Shown here piece after piece: positions 37,860 through 49,194 of a DNA stretch of 64,000 bases. This DNA comes from Allolobophora icterica. Lineage: Eukaryota > Annelida > Clitellata > Crassiclitellata > Lumbricidae. Under the pieces are notes generated by a model. That model was not told the DNA's origin, ran no database searches, and saw nothing but the letters and a program-made list of their open reading frames with translations. The position numbers were made by a program, and so were the translations under genes. Position 1 is the stretch's first letter. The number at the start of each line of letters is the position of its first letter. The stretch spans positions 33,205,116 through 33,269,115 of the forward strand of contig OY744616.1 of the NCBI GenBank assembly GCA_963556255.1, given 5' to 3'.

Positions 37860-37890
<31 letters not shown>
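37697..37890. repeat. 18-bp minisatellite (GATTACGATTACAATTAG) and (CAA)n
   Basis: Roughly eight diverged units based on GATTAC hexamers, then ten CAA units at 37861-37890. ATC triplets follow at 37945-37992. Confidence 0.85.
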
Positions 37891-37999
37891 GCAACAAATC
37901 GTCGATTTCACATTGCACCGGGATTTGAACTCTGAACGCTACATCATCTTCATCATCATCGTCGTCGTAATATTCATCATCATCATCATCAGCCGCAAA

Positions 38000-38400
38000 C
38001 ACTTAAGAGTATTGTCTGCAAAGTGCATAATACTAGTGTCATCAGAACGCTCACCTGCAATAACCGTCTGGCGTCAAAACACACTTCACCTCGAGTTTAG
38101 TGGCTCGTACTACAGACAGTGTTTTGCAGAGCGCGGAGGGGGTTAAGGAAGCTGCAACAGCAGAGACAAAAGAGACGCAACAGGTGGCAATACTTATCAT
38201 GGGCAGCCACATCATGGCACCAACTCAGCGTCGGCCTACATCAGAGAACTCAACCGGTTCTTCAGCAAATATTTACACGACCAGATCATACAAATATTGC
38301 GTAAGCCTATTATACTATAGACTCTCCTATCCCTGCATAAATTAAACACCGGCCTACTTTGGCAGACCTGTCTATTTTTGTAAAGGTAAAATTAATACAC
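38000..38400. other. Intergenic, no gene recognised
   Basis: Short open frames only, with no known motif. Confidence 0.35.
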
Positions 38401-38404
38401 GTGC

Positions 38405-38590
38405 ATGTATGTATGTTTGTATGTATGTATGTATGTATGTATGTATGTATGTATGTATGTATGTATGTATGTATGTATGTATGTATGTATGTATGTATGT
38501 ATGTATGTATGTATGTATGTATGTGTGTACTGTGTATGTGTATGTATGTAATATGTATGTAATATATATGTATGTATGTCTACATGTATG
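38405..38590. repeat. (TATG)n microsatellite
   Basis: About 120 bp of pure TATG and then variants. The hAT-type element at 38591 is inserted in it, and TATG repeats continue on the far side at 39497-39640. Confidence 0.95.
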
Positions 38591-39496
38591 CAGTCTTGTT
38601 GTCCTCGAGACCAAGGTCTTGGTCTCGAGTGCACTCGAGTTCGTTTTTAAAAGTCTTGGTCTTGGTCTTGGTCTTGAGGTTCAAGGTCTTGGTCTTGGTC
38701 TTGGTCTTGAGGTTCAAGGTCTTGGTCTTGGTCTTGGTCTTGAGGTTCAAAGTCTTGGTCTTGGTCTCGCAAGACCAAGACCAAGACCGGCTGTTAATAT
38801 GAACAGTCATTTAACAGAACTCAAGAATTCTGTATCAAGCCTGCTTGCATCATACGACCATTGTCTATGAATGGATACAAGTCATGTTGGTCAGGAAAAC
38901 CCATTGGCAGCAGCAACAGTTATTCTGTATCAGACGGTATGATAAACCATGGGAAAATTTCAAAAGGACTCACTATCTGTACATTTACATCCAGTGCTTG
39001 AAAAGCTACTCTGTGTGTGTCAGCGACTTCAGCACCTGTAGAACGTATTTTTTAACATGGCGGAATTTTTATGAGGCCCACCAGGCACGTCTTGGTCAGA
39101 AAATTCTGAGCGAATTGGTTTTTATAAAATACAAAAGGCATTTGGTATAAGAGTTTGCATGAAGGAGTTTTGAATACAAATTCGGATTTCTCTGCAGTTT
39201 GCATTTAAAGTTAATTTGCTTGAATAAAATAAAAGACTCATGTTTTCATTAAAATAGCGAATATTCCGACTTGACAATTTTTAGAAGTCTTGACCTGATT
39301 TCGATTTTTTTGGGTCTTGGTCTTGGTCTTGGTCTTGAGGTTCAAGGTCTTGGTCTTGGTCTTGGTCTCGAGGTTCAAAGTCTTGGTCTTGGTCTTGGTC
39401 TCGAGGTTCAAGGTCTTGGTCTTGGTCTTGGTCTTGAGGTTCAAGGTCTTGGTCTTGGTCTTGGTCTTGAGGTTTAAGGTCTTGACAACAAGACTG
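38591..39496 (+). mobile_element. hAT-type element with (GGTCTT)n subterminal arrays, copy 1
   Basis: 906 bp. The start CAGTCTTGTTGTC is mirrored by GACAACAAGACTG. Flanking 8-bp repeats CATGTATG are identical, though they lie in a TATG repeat. GGTCTT hexamer runs, broken by GAGGTTCAA boxes, fill 38650-38770 and 39315-39482. The 540-bp centre is shared with the copy at 62360-63296 and carries only short frames. It is non-autonomous. Confidence 0.93.
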
Positions 39497-39640
39497 CATG
39501 TATGTATGTATATATGTAATATGCCTGTATGTAATAATGTATGTATGTTTGTTTTTTCGTAATATGCATGCATGTATGTATGTATTATACATGTATAATG
39601 TATGTAATATGTATGTATGTATTTGTGTATGTTTGTTTGT

Positions 39641-40029
39641 TTGTATGTCTAGAGCAACCCGTCCAAAGCGATGTACCGAGGTCGGAGAACCACTCACAAG
39701 AATCCAACAACATGGCAGCTGTTTTAAACCTTGTCGGTAGGCCTGTTTAACCGACAAATAAAAAAGTTGAGTTGGCGCCAGGTGGCGTGCTACTCCACTG
39801 ACAGTCATCCATGAAAGTATACTAACCGTGGACGCACTGCGTAGATATTCGTTGCACCTGCCAGTATCTATCGAGATTCGAAAATACAAAGGGACCAGGT
39901 AGTCGATATTATTACACATTCCGACGCTCTATATTCGGTACATGTCATCCAAGATATATAACGAAAACATCCATAGGTCTAGGTTATATCGTGTATTTAG
40001 GAGGATAAAATCGAGATCTAGCTAATGGC

Positions 40030-40030
<1 letters not shown>
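39641..40030. other. Intergenic, no gene recognised
   Basis: Unique sequence without a supported feature. Confidence 0.35.

Positions 40031-40034
<4 letters not shown>

Positions 40035-40074
<40 letters not shown>
40035..40074. repeat. (TA)n microsatellite
   Basis: About 40 bp of TA repeats immediately left of a MITE. Confidence 0.95.
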
Positions 40075-40077
<3 letters not shown>

Positions 40078-40205
40078 TGGCGTAAACTTGTTCAAAATAT
40101 GGGGACATTTGGTCATATGTTCTACACTTGTTGCATTAAATGTACAGTCCATCTCAATTATTGGGGGCACGTGCCCCGGTTGCTCCCCCAGAGTCTACGC
40201 CTATG
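40075..40205 (+). mobile_element. hAT-type MITE with CACTGGCGTAAACTT ends
   Basis: 131 bp, starting CACTGGCGTAAACTTGTTCA and ending GAGTCTACGCCTATG. The flanks TATATATA and TACATATA match at seven of eight positions. Related copies lie at 48287-48965 (longer) and 59288-59436 (inverted). The GGGGCACGTGCCCC palindrome is shared. Confidence 0.75.
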
Positions 40206-40358
40206 TACATATATATAATATTATTCAATACATAGCACACGTGCGAAGTTGCGCACGTGCCAAGTTGCACGTGCATGAGGTATATTGGATTTTAATGGTT
40301 ACATCCTGTGTGCCAATACGAAATAGGGCTTAACGTTTACCTAGGTTGAGCTACATAT

Positions 40359-40592
40359 GGGGCGTGGTGGCTCACTGGTAAGTTCAGCGCCTTGTGACCA
40401 GAGGGTTGCAGGTTCGAATCCCACTCTATAGCCCGCTGCGTACGGACCTTGCATGGGCAAGTCCTTCACTCGCGATTGCTCGTGGCGCTTCGGCGTGAAA
40501 ACTCCGACACAGTATCAATGCTGTAGTCGGGAGCGCCTCTGAGTAGTAGTAGACTTGCGGAGGCGCTATAGAAATATCCGAAATAAATATAA
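40359..40592 (+). mobile_element. tRNA-derived SINE, family A
   Basis: Same structure as 34790-35020, with the hairpin 40532-40540/40559-40567 (one mismatch) and an AAATAAATA tail. Confidence 0.9.
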
Positions 40593-40916
40593 TATTCAGG
40601 TTGCATATACACGTAGTAGGCTATAATGGATTGGAAACATCGAGCAAGGGAGAGTTTGTGTAGGATATGAAGGCCTAATTGCACAGGTGTTTATTACAGG
40701 AGTATATTAGCCTATATAAGCTATAGCTCTCTTCCTATAGGTGTGTGGGTGACTGAATGAGTGAGTGGATGGGTGAGTGGATGGATGAGGAATGGATGAA
40801 ATGATGGGTGAATGGTCTTGGATGGTGCAAAAGGACTGCGTGGGTGGGTGGGTGGATGTATATTGGATAGCGATGGCGAAAGAATAGCATAACGTCGTTA
40901 ATATGCAGTGAGGTGG
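40593..40916. repeat. Intergenic with degenerate (GGAT/GGTG)n
   Basis: GTGGGTGACTGAATGAGTGA-type tetranucleotides at 40740-40860. The rest is unassigned. Confidence 0.5.
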
Positions 40917-41177
40917 CTACTTTATACCCGAATTGAAGGCGATTCCATTTGCCACCTGCGAGGCGTAGGGATATTGCGTTGCCATGACAGCCATCGTGGT
41001 ACCCATAGCAACCGGAGACTCTAGTATAATTCCACCGCTGCTGTGGACCGCTGACTGTGTGTCCTTCGTGTCTGCACTAAGACTACCGAACGAGGATGGT
41101 GGGGTATGAGGGAGGGGGATGGTGGGCATGAGGGGGGAGGGGGTTGGTGGATAAGGGAAGGCGGGCAACGCCTGCAT
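40917..41177 (-). CDS. Possible proline-rich terminal exon, weak
   Basis: The minus-strand frame ends at 40917 in TAG. It encodes a Pro-rich start, PAFPYPPTPSPLMPTIPLP, and then a less biased part, ESPVAMGTTMAVMATQYPYA, down to FNSGIK. The composition looks like the C-terminal tail of a regulatory protein. GCATGCAG just before it could serve as acceptor, but the pyrimidine tract is poor. No family is recognised and no neighbouring exon was found, so it may be chance. Confidence 0.28.
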   Translation of the reverse strand: MQALPAFPYPPTPSPLMPTIPLPHTPPSSFGSLSADTKDTQSAVHSSGGIILESPVAMGTTMAVMATQYPYASQVANGIAFNSGIK

Positions 41178-41473
41178 GCAAATAACGCGTATACGCTCTG
41201 TAGGGCATCGCCCCCGCTAACCCTGCGTCACCAACGGATGATGAAGTGTAACACACGTGGAATTAGCCTTTCATAATTGATTGTAATTTGATGGAATGAG
41301 CCGGAGAATCAACGTCCTTGGTGAAGACGCCATTTAACTCGGACTAACGTAAATTAGCGATTGTAGTCCCTATTTGAATCCAAATGCACCATCATCTTAA
41401 TTCAATTCGATTGGAAGTCATTCCATCGATCGAACAGCCCACTCAACCAACCTGATCCGTCCAGAATATAATG

Positions 41474-41640
41474 CAGGGGTTAAAGTGGTTTGGGTGAGCA
41501 GTGGGAACGCCAAAGCAGAGTTTTATTGGAACGCATGCATTACCAGGGTTCTTGCCTTGTGAGCAGTGGGAACGAAAGCATCGAATTTCGAGAGCAGTGG
41601 GAACGCCGTTCCTACGCGTTCCTACCCACTTTAAACCCTG
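41474..41640. mobile_element. hAT-type MITE with GAGCAGTGGGAACG repeats
   Basis: 167 bp, starting CAGGGGTTAAAGTGG and ending CCACTTTAAACCCTG. GAGCAGTGGGAACG occurs three times inside. The left flank is ATATAATG (41466-41473); the right flank reads ATA, GGCCTA, TAATG (41641-41654), the same octamer with six extra bases. Confidence 0.88.
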
Positions 41641-42104
41641 ATAGGCCTATAATGTAATGTAATGTAATGCAATGTGAATCTCCGAAATTTCTCAGCGTCG
41701 CACAAAAACCGCGTCAGGGAGACCAGTTTAAACGGCGGCGCTATATCAAATCAAGGCTGCAAAGCGAAGTTGTTTTGGTCTAAATTAAGAACTCATCGTG
41801 CAATAGCCCTAACTAGTGTTTTAAGTGATATAATAGGCCTAGGCGTTGTAGATATTAAAAATCAAACAACGTAGAAAGTCCGTAAGTATCTTAGGATTTC
41901 GTTTTCTCTGGAAGAATGTAAAAGAAAGACAATCTTATTTATTATTTTTATATTCGTTCATTTAAAAAATGAAATGTAGGCTAATTAAGATCGCCACGAC
42001 TACGTTGCTTAAGCAAATAAGCTTAATGCTGCGCAGCGACGCTCAACTAAGAGCGTTAAATAGTCTATGCACCGATTAAGTTCTGTTTAGGGCGTACTAC
42101 TTCG

Positions 42105-42306
42105 CAGGGGCGTAACTTTGGTCTAAAAAGTGGGGGGTACCAATTTCTTACATACACGAAGCAAGGTGTAGACTGCAATCTCTGGGAAGGCACAAGAATA
42201 AAATATTGATTGGCATTGTTCAAAAAGTGGGGGGTACGGTACCCCCCACTCCAAAAAGTGGGGGGTACGGGTACCCCTCGTACCCCCCACAAATTACGCC
42301 TATGCA
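42105..42306. mobile_element. hAT-type MITE with CAGGGGCGTAACTTTG ends
   Basis: Left end CAGGGGCGTAACTTTG, right end CAAATTACGCCTATG. Three GTGGGGGGTAC boxes and their complements lie inside. The flanks CTACTTCG and GTACTTCG suggest a target repeat, but the exact right border is uncertain by two bases. Confidence 0.72.
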
Positions 42307-42429
42307 GTACTTCGTTTGGTAGAAGCAATGGAAACCCAGAAACTTAATAAACAATTTTCTTTTCAGAAAATAGGTTTATATAATTATTATACATACATAA
42401 ATGCATTCATGCATCCATTCATACATACA

Positions 42430-42449
42430 GACATGCGTACATACATACA

Positions 42450-42478
<29 letters not shown>
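42430..42478. repeat. (CATA)n microsatellite
   Basis: About 45 bp of CATA repeats. Confidence 0.95.
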
Positions 42479-42481
<3 letters not shown>

Positions 42482-42734
42482 CAGCTGCATGCTTGCTGCT
42501 TTGGTAATTTAATGTAATGTAATGTAAGGTTAGCTAGAGTAAGAGCATATTAACTAACTGGCTCATTGGACATAGTTCTCCGAGACCTGTAGGCCTATAA
42601 TATTATATGTATTCATGCATGCATACATACATGCATAGCCTACATAATGTACAAAATATGCACCGAAGCTTTTAAATATCCCTAAATAGGTAAAACTGTG
42701 AATATGACCGCCACCTAGCGAGTGCATAGAAGTC

Positions 42735-43085
42735 TTTCTTAATATGGTGTAATCGATCGTAATCGATCGTAATCGTATTCCCAAAACTTCTAAAGCGCCA
42801 CGCGAAGGCCAAGCGCAGGGCACCAGCCTATTCACGAGCGCGATGTCAAATCAGAGGGGTGTTCCACAGAGTAGTCCCAAAGAAGGTCCGAGTCCGGTTT
42901 CCAAAGGACCAGATCAAGAGAGGGGGCACAGCAGCTGTTAAGGCGGGTGTCGTTTAGGGCGAGAATTGGAGGGTGCAGGATCAGATGAGTCAGGGTAGGA
43001 GTACTTGAAAAGGTGAGACTTCGGGGAGGGGGTTGATAGATAGAGGAACATGAGGATGAGGATGGAGGACGGGTTGCACTTGTTC
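42735..43085 (-). pseudogene. LINE 3' fragment, second LINE family, copy 1
   Basis: The minus strand encodes SPKSHLFKYSYPDSS, like the SLKSHLFKxSYP end of many LINE ORF2 proteins. About 180 bp and a tail with GGCGCTTTAGAAG and ATTACG units follow. Homologous in order to 49845-50265. Confidence 0.65.
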
Positions 43086-43770
<685 letters not shown>

Positions 43771-43861
43771 GCCATAATTATCATTCGTTACATTACGATG
43801 GGATTTTCCCATGCGGCAGAGAATACGATGGGAATTTCCCATGAAGCTGCGACGTCAAGAG

Positions 43862-44663
43862 CCAGCGTTACCACTCCTTGGGTTTTTTCACAAGATCTTG
43901 GGATTTTTAATCCGAACTTGGGAAATGGGATTTTTTCATGGAGACCTTGGGTTGTTTGCTTGGGTTTTTCTTGTGCATTGAAACCCTATTTTTCATTAAT
44001 TTAATCAGTTTTTGCAACGGTTTGGATGATCAAGGTCAATGAATAAATAAATAAATGGCGCAATATGTGTGTAGCCTAAGCGTGTGCTATACAAGTCTAT
44101 TGCTATATTTAAAATATAACTCAAGAAACTAAATGTGCTGTACTAGCATAGTATAAATAATTAATAATAAGTAATTATTTATAGTGTGGTACTGGTCTAT
44201 TACTATATTTAGAATATAACTCTAAAGAGTAAAGACTAAACTGCAGACTCAGGCTGCACTTTTACAGAAGTTTTCCCGACATAAACTGTTGTTCTTTTTT
44301 AAGCTTAAGAAATAGTACTTTGAGTTTCATTGTCTTTAATCTTTATTCTTGTTTAAAAATAAAAAAGCGATAGAAGTAGGCCTAATAATTCACATGATAC
44401 GGACGCTGATGAAAATAAATACATGTATATAAACATTTTTCATTAAATTTTGCTTCGAATATTAACTAATAATTTTAGCAATTACAAGATAGAAATAAAA
44501 GATAGAACAACATTTTATAACAGAAATGGTATAATTGCATTATATTATTATATATTATCTTATAATTCGTTTATTGAAGTCTGCAGAAAAACTAACTTGG
44601 GTTTTCTTGGGTTTTTTCAATGTCCCAACTTGGGTTTTTCATTTTTTGAGAGTGGTAACGCTG
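43862..44663. mobile_element. hAT-type element with CTTGGGTTTTT subterminal motif
   Basis: 802 bp with inverted ends CCAGCGTTACCACTC and GAGTGGTAACGCTG. The flanks GTCAAGAG and GTCAAGAC match at seven of eight positions. CTTGGGTTTT/CTTGGGATTT motifs occur about six times in the left 120 bp and three times in the right 60 bp, all in the same direction. The centre is AT-rich and non-coding. Confidence 0.85.
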
Positions 44664-44671
44664 GTCAAGAC

Positions 44672-45295
44672 TAGTTTCCGTTGAAATAATATTATGTTAA
44701 GGAAAGTTCGGTTAAGATTTTGCTGTTGTTGGGTTATTTTATTTATTCAACTGGAAACTAACAGGAATAATTCCATTAGGCTTTCACCCTATATAGGGTA
44801 AGCACGGTGAACGGCTGACCTCGATCGAGATCATGGCAGCCTAGAATTTTCTGTCCCTTTGACATTTAAAGCGAGGCAACAATGGCCTTGTCGCTTATTA
44901 AGCCCTTCAAGCAAGACGGATATGCATAAACAGGCGTTTGAATTTTTCGTTGAGTTTATGGCTGGCCAGATGTAAGTGTGGGTGTAAGGGGTGGGTATGT
45001 GGGTGTTGAACAATTTACATAGGCATCCCATTCTGTTTAAAACAGAATCTGTCCTAATTGACACCGTGGCGTCTTCAAATCTCCCCAGGAATCGGGATTT
45101 TTACTGCGTTGATGATGCAATTGATAACGGAAGATTAGTAAGCCGGCGAATAAAATTTGTTACGAATAACACACAAGGGGAAATTTTAGTTGCTGGAAAA
45201 TTTGAACGGCTTATATATAAAGGTTATAATGGCGCACTCAGTTAGCACTTGCTGGAGCGGCACTATTCAAGAACTCCGTCAACATACAGTCAACC
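44672..45295. other. Upstream region of the TNFR-like gene
   Basis: No recognisable repeat. An 84-codon frame at 44991-45245 matches nothing I know. Promoter and 5' UTR of the gene starting at 45296 should lie here, but I see no TATA box that decides a start site. Confidence 0.4.
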
Positions 45296-45331
45296 ATGGA
45301 GACGTCTATACTGAGAAAACTTTTTTTCCAG
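45296..45331 (+). CDS. TNFR-like receptor, coding exon 1 (start of signal peptide)
   Basis: Twelve codons, METSILRKLFFQ, from an ATG in an excellent context (A at -3, G at +4) to the consensus donor CAG/GTAGGT, in phase 0. With exon 2 it forms a basic n-region followed by a leucine-rich core, i.e. a signal peptide. I chose this exon because it is the nearest upstream ATG giving a phase-0 donor and a sensible signal peptide. A different first exon cannot be excluded. Intron 1 (45332-47487) is largely made of three nested hAT-type elements. Confidence 0.6.
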
Positions 45332-46127
45332 GTAGGTCTGTTTGAAGATTTCAGGCACATCTTATGCATGTATCAATCTGAACATTTGTATAGCACCTTT
45401 TTGTGTGATGTGTCTAGGCTTACACAACGTTGGTCATAGGCTTATACCAAGTAGTATGTAATAGAAATATAGGCCCATTGATGTACTTAGTGGTGATAGT
45501 CAACAGTTGTGAGTTATGGTTCAGGTAATACCCATCATGGTGGAGGGAATGCCAATTATGGTGGTGATAGTTCCCATTACGGTTGGAGCAATATTACCCA
45601 CTGGAGTCATTGGCTTGCTTTTTAAATTCATAGGTAGTAGGAATTACTGGAGTCAGTAGGCTTACTTTTAAACTCAACCACACGCATCTGCTTGGTCTTT
45701 CACAAATAGTTTTTGGTTAATTACATATGCATGGAAGTGGCAGAAAGGTGGGAAAATATGAAATGAAAAATTCATTCTGGGGCGACGGAGACACAGAGGC
45801 ACGTTTACAGAAAACGGAGCCCTAGGCGCAAACATTTTGGGGGCCCTTCTGAAACTGCAGCAGACGGCTGTTGAGGCTTGTTGCTAACAAGTTTGATGTT
45901 ATTTTGCACAATTGCACAAAAATGAATTAGGCTATTTTGCCCAAAAGAACAAAACAATTATACTAAATTACAATAATATACTTTTACATGAATGCTAAAC
46001 TGTAAAAAATAGAAAATAGTTTATATTTAAAATAATTCAAAATTAAAAAGTTATTTTTTATAATTGAAAAAAAATCGTTCATCTGGGCCCTCCTAGATTT
46101 GTGGGCCTTAGGCACGCGTCTGGTGCA

Positions 46128-47388
46128 TAGTCCCCGGCGCCGCCGCCATCCGCCGCCGCTAAGCCCTCAAGTCGAAACCAGTCGCTAAGCTATCGACTGC
46201 TAGCGACTTCGTTCACTTAATATTTTGCTTCATATTTTAATCGCGGTTTCCGAATTTCGATTTGACGAAGACATCAGCAGCAGTACATGAGCAACACAAC
46301 ACAATACAATATAATAATCGTTTGTTGAGGAAAACAAGCTGATATGCCGCAACTTGGCACATTATAAGAGAAAGAGTTTGCTCTGTTAGTAAGAGTTCTT
46401 ATACAGAATATGGAGGATATAGTTGTTGTTGTCTTTTTTGGTAACGTGAATTTATGTATTCTATTATTTAGATGGTGTTGGTGATTACGAAGAGGGGAGA
46501 GTAAGCAGGGTGAGAATTGTCGGGGTTGGGTTCAACCCCTAGTCTTTCTTAGGACCCCCACAGTTAAGTCTTGATTGCACACCTCAGGGGTCGTTTCCAA
46601 CCCCTCAGTTGTGCTGGTGTGATTTAGCATTATTAGATTGTGAATCTTTGACAAAGTGGAGAAATTTCCATGGTGTACATGTATGCATTTTTGAATTTTC
46701 TCAACAAAGGAATTTATTTTGATTCGAGTTTGACTTGCAAAACTGCTAGCGTTGAAATCAGCTGCTTTCAAATTTCGCTGACATCAGTTTGCAAAATACG
46801 AACAAACTGTTCAACTCCACATGGATCAAAGTCTAATCCCCAGTCTTTTTTCTACAATTCTTACATTGGGAATAAGTGCCGGAGTACATGATTCTCGTTC
46901 TCTGTTACTGCCTGAAAGAGCCACGCTTCAGCAGTTTCGGCCAACTGGTTGGCCGTAAGATCGGGTACCTACTGCTAGAAGTTCTCCATGCTTCATTCGA
47001 TTTATCAAGCGTTCAATTTCACGAATTCACATTAACATTAATTTCACGGTCATCGTTCTGTTCCCTGTCAGCATGCCCACATGGAGCGGAGCCCATATTC
47101 CCTTATTGGACCCATATAGAGCTCATATGGGTTCCATCTAATGCCAACGGGAATGATGGCACGGTCAGTACAGTATGCGATAAAATGCATTATATTGTTA
47201 GGTAATCAGGTATGTTCAATAGACATACCTGATAACCTGAGAAGTCGATAGCAAGTCGCTAAGTCAGTCGATAAGTCTAAGCGACTTAGTCAGTCGATAA
47301 GCATGTGACTTAGTCGACTGAGTCGCTAAGTCAGTCGCTAACTGATCAAGTCAGTCGCTAACTCCTTAGCGACTGACTCCGGGGACTA
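46128..47388. mobile_element. Middle nested hAT-type element, AGTCGCTAAG motif arrays
   Basis: Starts TAGTCCCCGG and ends CCGGGGACTA, with flanks CTGGTGCA and CTGGTGCG (seven of eight). Variants of GTCGCTAAGTC/GACTTAGCGAC cluster at 46155-46215 and, strongly, at 47240-47375. The inner element at 46506-46868 interrupts it. Confidence 0.85.
46506..46868 (-). mobile_element. Innermost nested hAT-type MITE, family a
   Basis: Inverted copy of the family at 16830-17168. Left border CAGGGTGAGAATTGT, right border ACAATTCTTACATTG. The flanks AGAGTAAG and GGAATAAG match at six of eight positions. Confidence 0.82.
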
Positions 47389-47487
47389 CTGGTGCGCCTA
47401 TACGTAAACGTGCCTCTGTGGAGACATACCCCGCCCCTCGCCTAAAATCCAACAGATGTTGAAGCATTTTCTGGTTTTTGTTTTCAG

Positions 47488-47659
47488 AGTCTGTTGCTTC
47501 TCCTGTGCAACATTGTCTCGTTCATTTATGTCGCAGCCAGTTGTACTCCTGGACCATCGCTCAGCACAACCTGTGAGCATGGCTGTTTCTACGACGTTGT
47601 CACGGGTTTCTGCCAACTCTGTAGCCCATTCAAAAACCAAGCAAAATTGCTTTGTCCGG
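47488..47659 (+). CDS. TNFR-like receptor, exon 2 (signal peptide core and cysteine-rich domain)
   Basis: Preceded by a textbook acceptor (TTTTTGTTTTCAG); ends in phase 1 before GTCAGT. Residues 13-69 comprise the hydrophobic core SLLLLLCNIVSFIYVAAS (cleavage expected near 29-30) and a short ectodomain with cysteines at 31, 41, 45, 54, 57 and 68. Cys41 to Cys57 reads CEHGCFYDVVTGFCQLC: C-x12-C-x2-C with FYD at the place of YFD in BCMA. Fn14 has the same C-x12-C-x2-C spacing, and TACI has a similar FYD block. These are the single- or double-module TNF-receptor members. Later cysteine positions differ, so a specific orthology is not claimed. A different small Cys-rich receptor remains possible. 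Confidence 0.65.
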
Positions 47660-49035
47660 GTCAGTCTCCAAGATTATATGTGATTACTGTATTGCAGGTC
47701 TGTTGGATGTAATGGAAATTGCTTGTACAGTTGAAACCAGAGAAGGAGAGGGATTGGAGCCTCTCTGTATGATGAATTTGTAATCATGGTCCTGGGTTAA
47801 ATTGTTTTCCAACATAAAATGTTAAATATGATGAATACTGAAAGATTAGATCAGTAGATGATGTTATATTTAGGTTAAAGGTTAGATCTATTGAAAACAT
47901 GGTTCATTTCCTTAATAGAAAGAAAAAGAATGAGAGACTGTCAGTACCTTTACATGGACCTGAAAATATAGACAACCGAACCTTCTGCCAGAAGGCAGCA
48001 CTGGAAATCTGAAACCTTGCCATAACAGGTGCGATTGGACATTAGAAATTTTTTTTCAGTCAGAGCAATGTGGATCACTTGGACCCGGTTACCACAGGAA
48101 ATAGTATCCGCACCAAGGTTACTCATTTCAGAGCGAGAGAGAGGAGACTGGGCTGTTTGGTGGAAAATACACAGGCATTAAAAGCACGTAGAGCCTGCCT
48201 AGCCTAATGACTAATTGTATTGAATTGTATTGGTTTGCATTGCAATGCATTCCTCTGTACTGCATTGGATGGCACTGCATTATTGGCACTGGCGTAAACT
48301 TGTCCAAAATATTGGGGGGGCATGGGGTCTGGACCAGAGGTGCAAAGAAAACAAGTTTTTCAAGATTAAAAGTTGTGTTTTTCGTCGTTTTTTGTTTTTT
48401 TGTTTTTATGGCTTTTGTTGTTTTGGTTGTTTTAAGATTTTCGAATTTCGGATCATAAAAACCATGAAAAATGGCATGAACAAGAGCTCCAACTCAGTTT
48501 AGTTCAGTTGCGATTTCCGAAAATTAAAAATCGTTAAATGTTATTAAAATAACTTCTACAAAAATAAGAAATTTTTTTATTTTTTTATTTTGTGGTTTTC
48601 TTTTTCTTATGTTTTTGCTTAAAACCAAAAAACCAAAAAAAACTTTTCACCTCTGGTCTGGACAGTCAACAGAGGCTTCCGGTGCTACGTTAATGTGTAT
48701 GAAATGGGGCGTTTTGTTTACATGTAAATTTGTTTCATGTTGCAGATATTGAAGATAAAAATAAATCTTTGTTTTCATTATGAATTTCTGATAGTATTTC
48801 AGTTCTGTGTCTCTGTTTTTCTGTTTCTGAAGAAATTTGTCTATATTGAAACATAATATTTTAATATTTGAAGAAATTCTTCTCTCGATTTTTGGGGGGC
48901 ATTGCCCCGGCTCCTCAATTATTGGGGCACGTGCCCCGGCTGACCCCCCAGAGTCTACCCCTATGATTACTGGATTGCATTGTATCGTATCATCTCCCAT
49001 TGTATTATATTATATGGTATTATGTTATATTGTAG
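47660..49035. other. Intron 2 of the TNFR-like gene
   Basis: GTCAGT to TTGTAG. Half of it is the hAT-like element at 48287-48965. The rest (47660-48286, 48974-49035) is unassigned, with a TGCATTG-rich stretch near 48225-48275. Confidence 0.55.
48287..48965 (+). mobile_element. hAT-type element with CACTGGCGTAAACTT ends, long copy
   Basis: 679 bp from CACTGGCGTAAACTTGTCCA to GAGTCTACCCCTATG. The flanks ATTATTGG and ATTACTGG match at seven of eight positions. Its right 70 bp match the MITE at 40075-40205. T-rich centre without coding capacity. Confidence 0.8.
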
Positions 49036-49194
49036 AGTTATCTGACACTACTACAATCAAAACAACAGTCGGTAGTACCTTACCTGTCACTCTGCCTGAA
49101 GAGCTGATGATTCCACTGCAAGGATGGGCCATTCCCGTGATCGTGATAAGCATTGTCCTTCTGGTCATAACAGTCATGTTGATTGTCTATCGAG
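49036..49194 (+). CDS. TNFR-like receptor, exon 3 (stalk and transmembrane segment)
   Basis: Enters in phase 1 after TTGTAG and leaves in phase 1 before GTAGAT, so it joins exons 2 and 4 without breaking the frame. It encodes residues 70-122: a Thr/Pro-rich stalk suited to O-glycosylation, then a single hydrophobic span from about Trp100 to Tyr121 (WAIPVIVISIVLLVITVML and on), and an arginine that would mark the cytosolic side. This is the best-supported exon: the membrane span is unambiguous, and the alternative of reading through the donor gives only a few more residues before a stop. Confidence 0.7.

Larger units (their letters stand above)
45794..47418. mobile_element. Outer hAT-type element of a three-level nest
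   Basis: The ends CAGAGGCACGTTTAC and GTAAACGTGCCTCTG are perfectly inverted. The flanks CGGAGACA and TGGAGACA match at seven of eight positions. Only about 365 bp is its own sequence; the rest is the element at 46128-47388. It lies within intron 1 of the TNFR-like gene. Confidence 0.85.

Noticed and set aside
37697..37860. Telomere-like repeat
   Set aside because: The hexamer is GATTAC/ATTACA mixed with other units, not TTAGGG; it is an interstitial 18-bp minisatellite.
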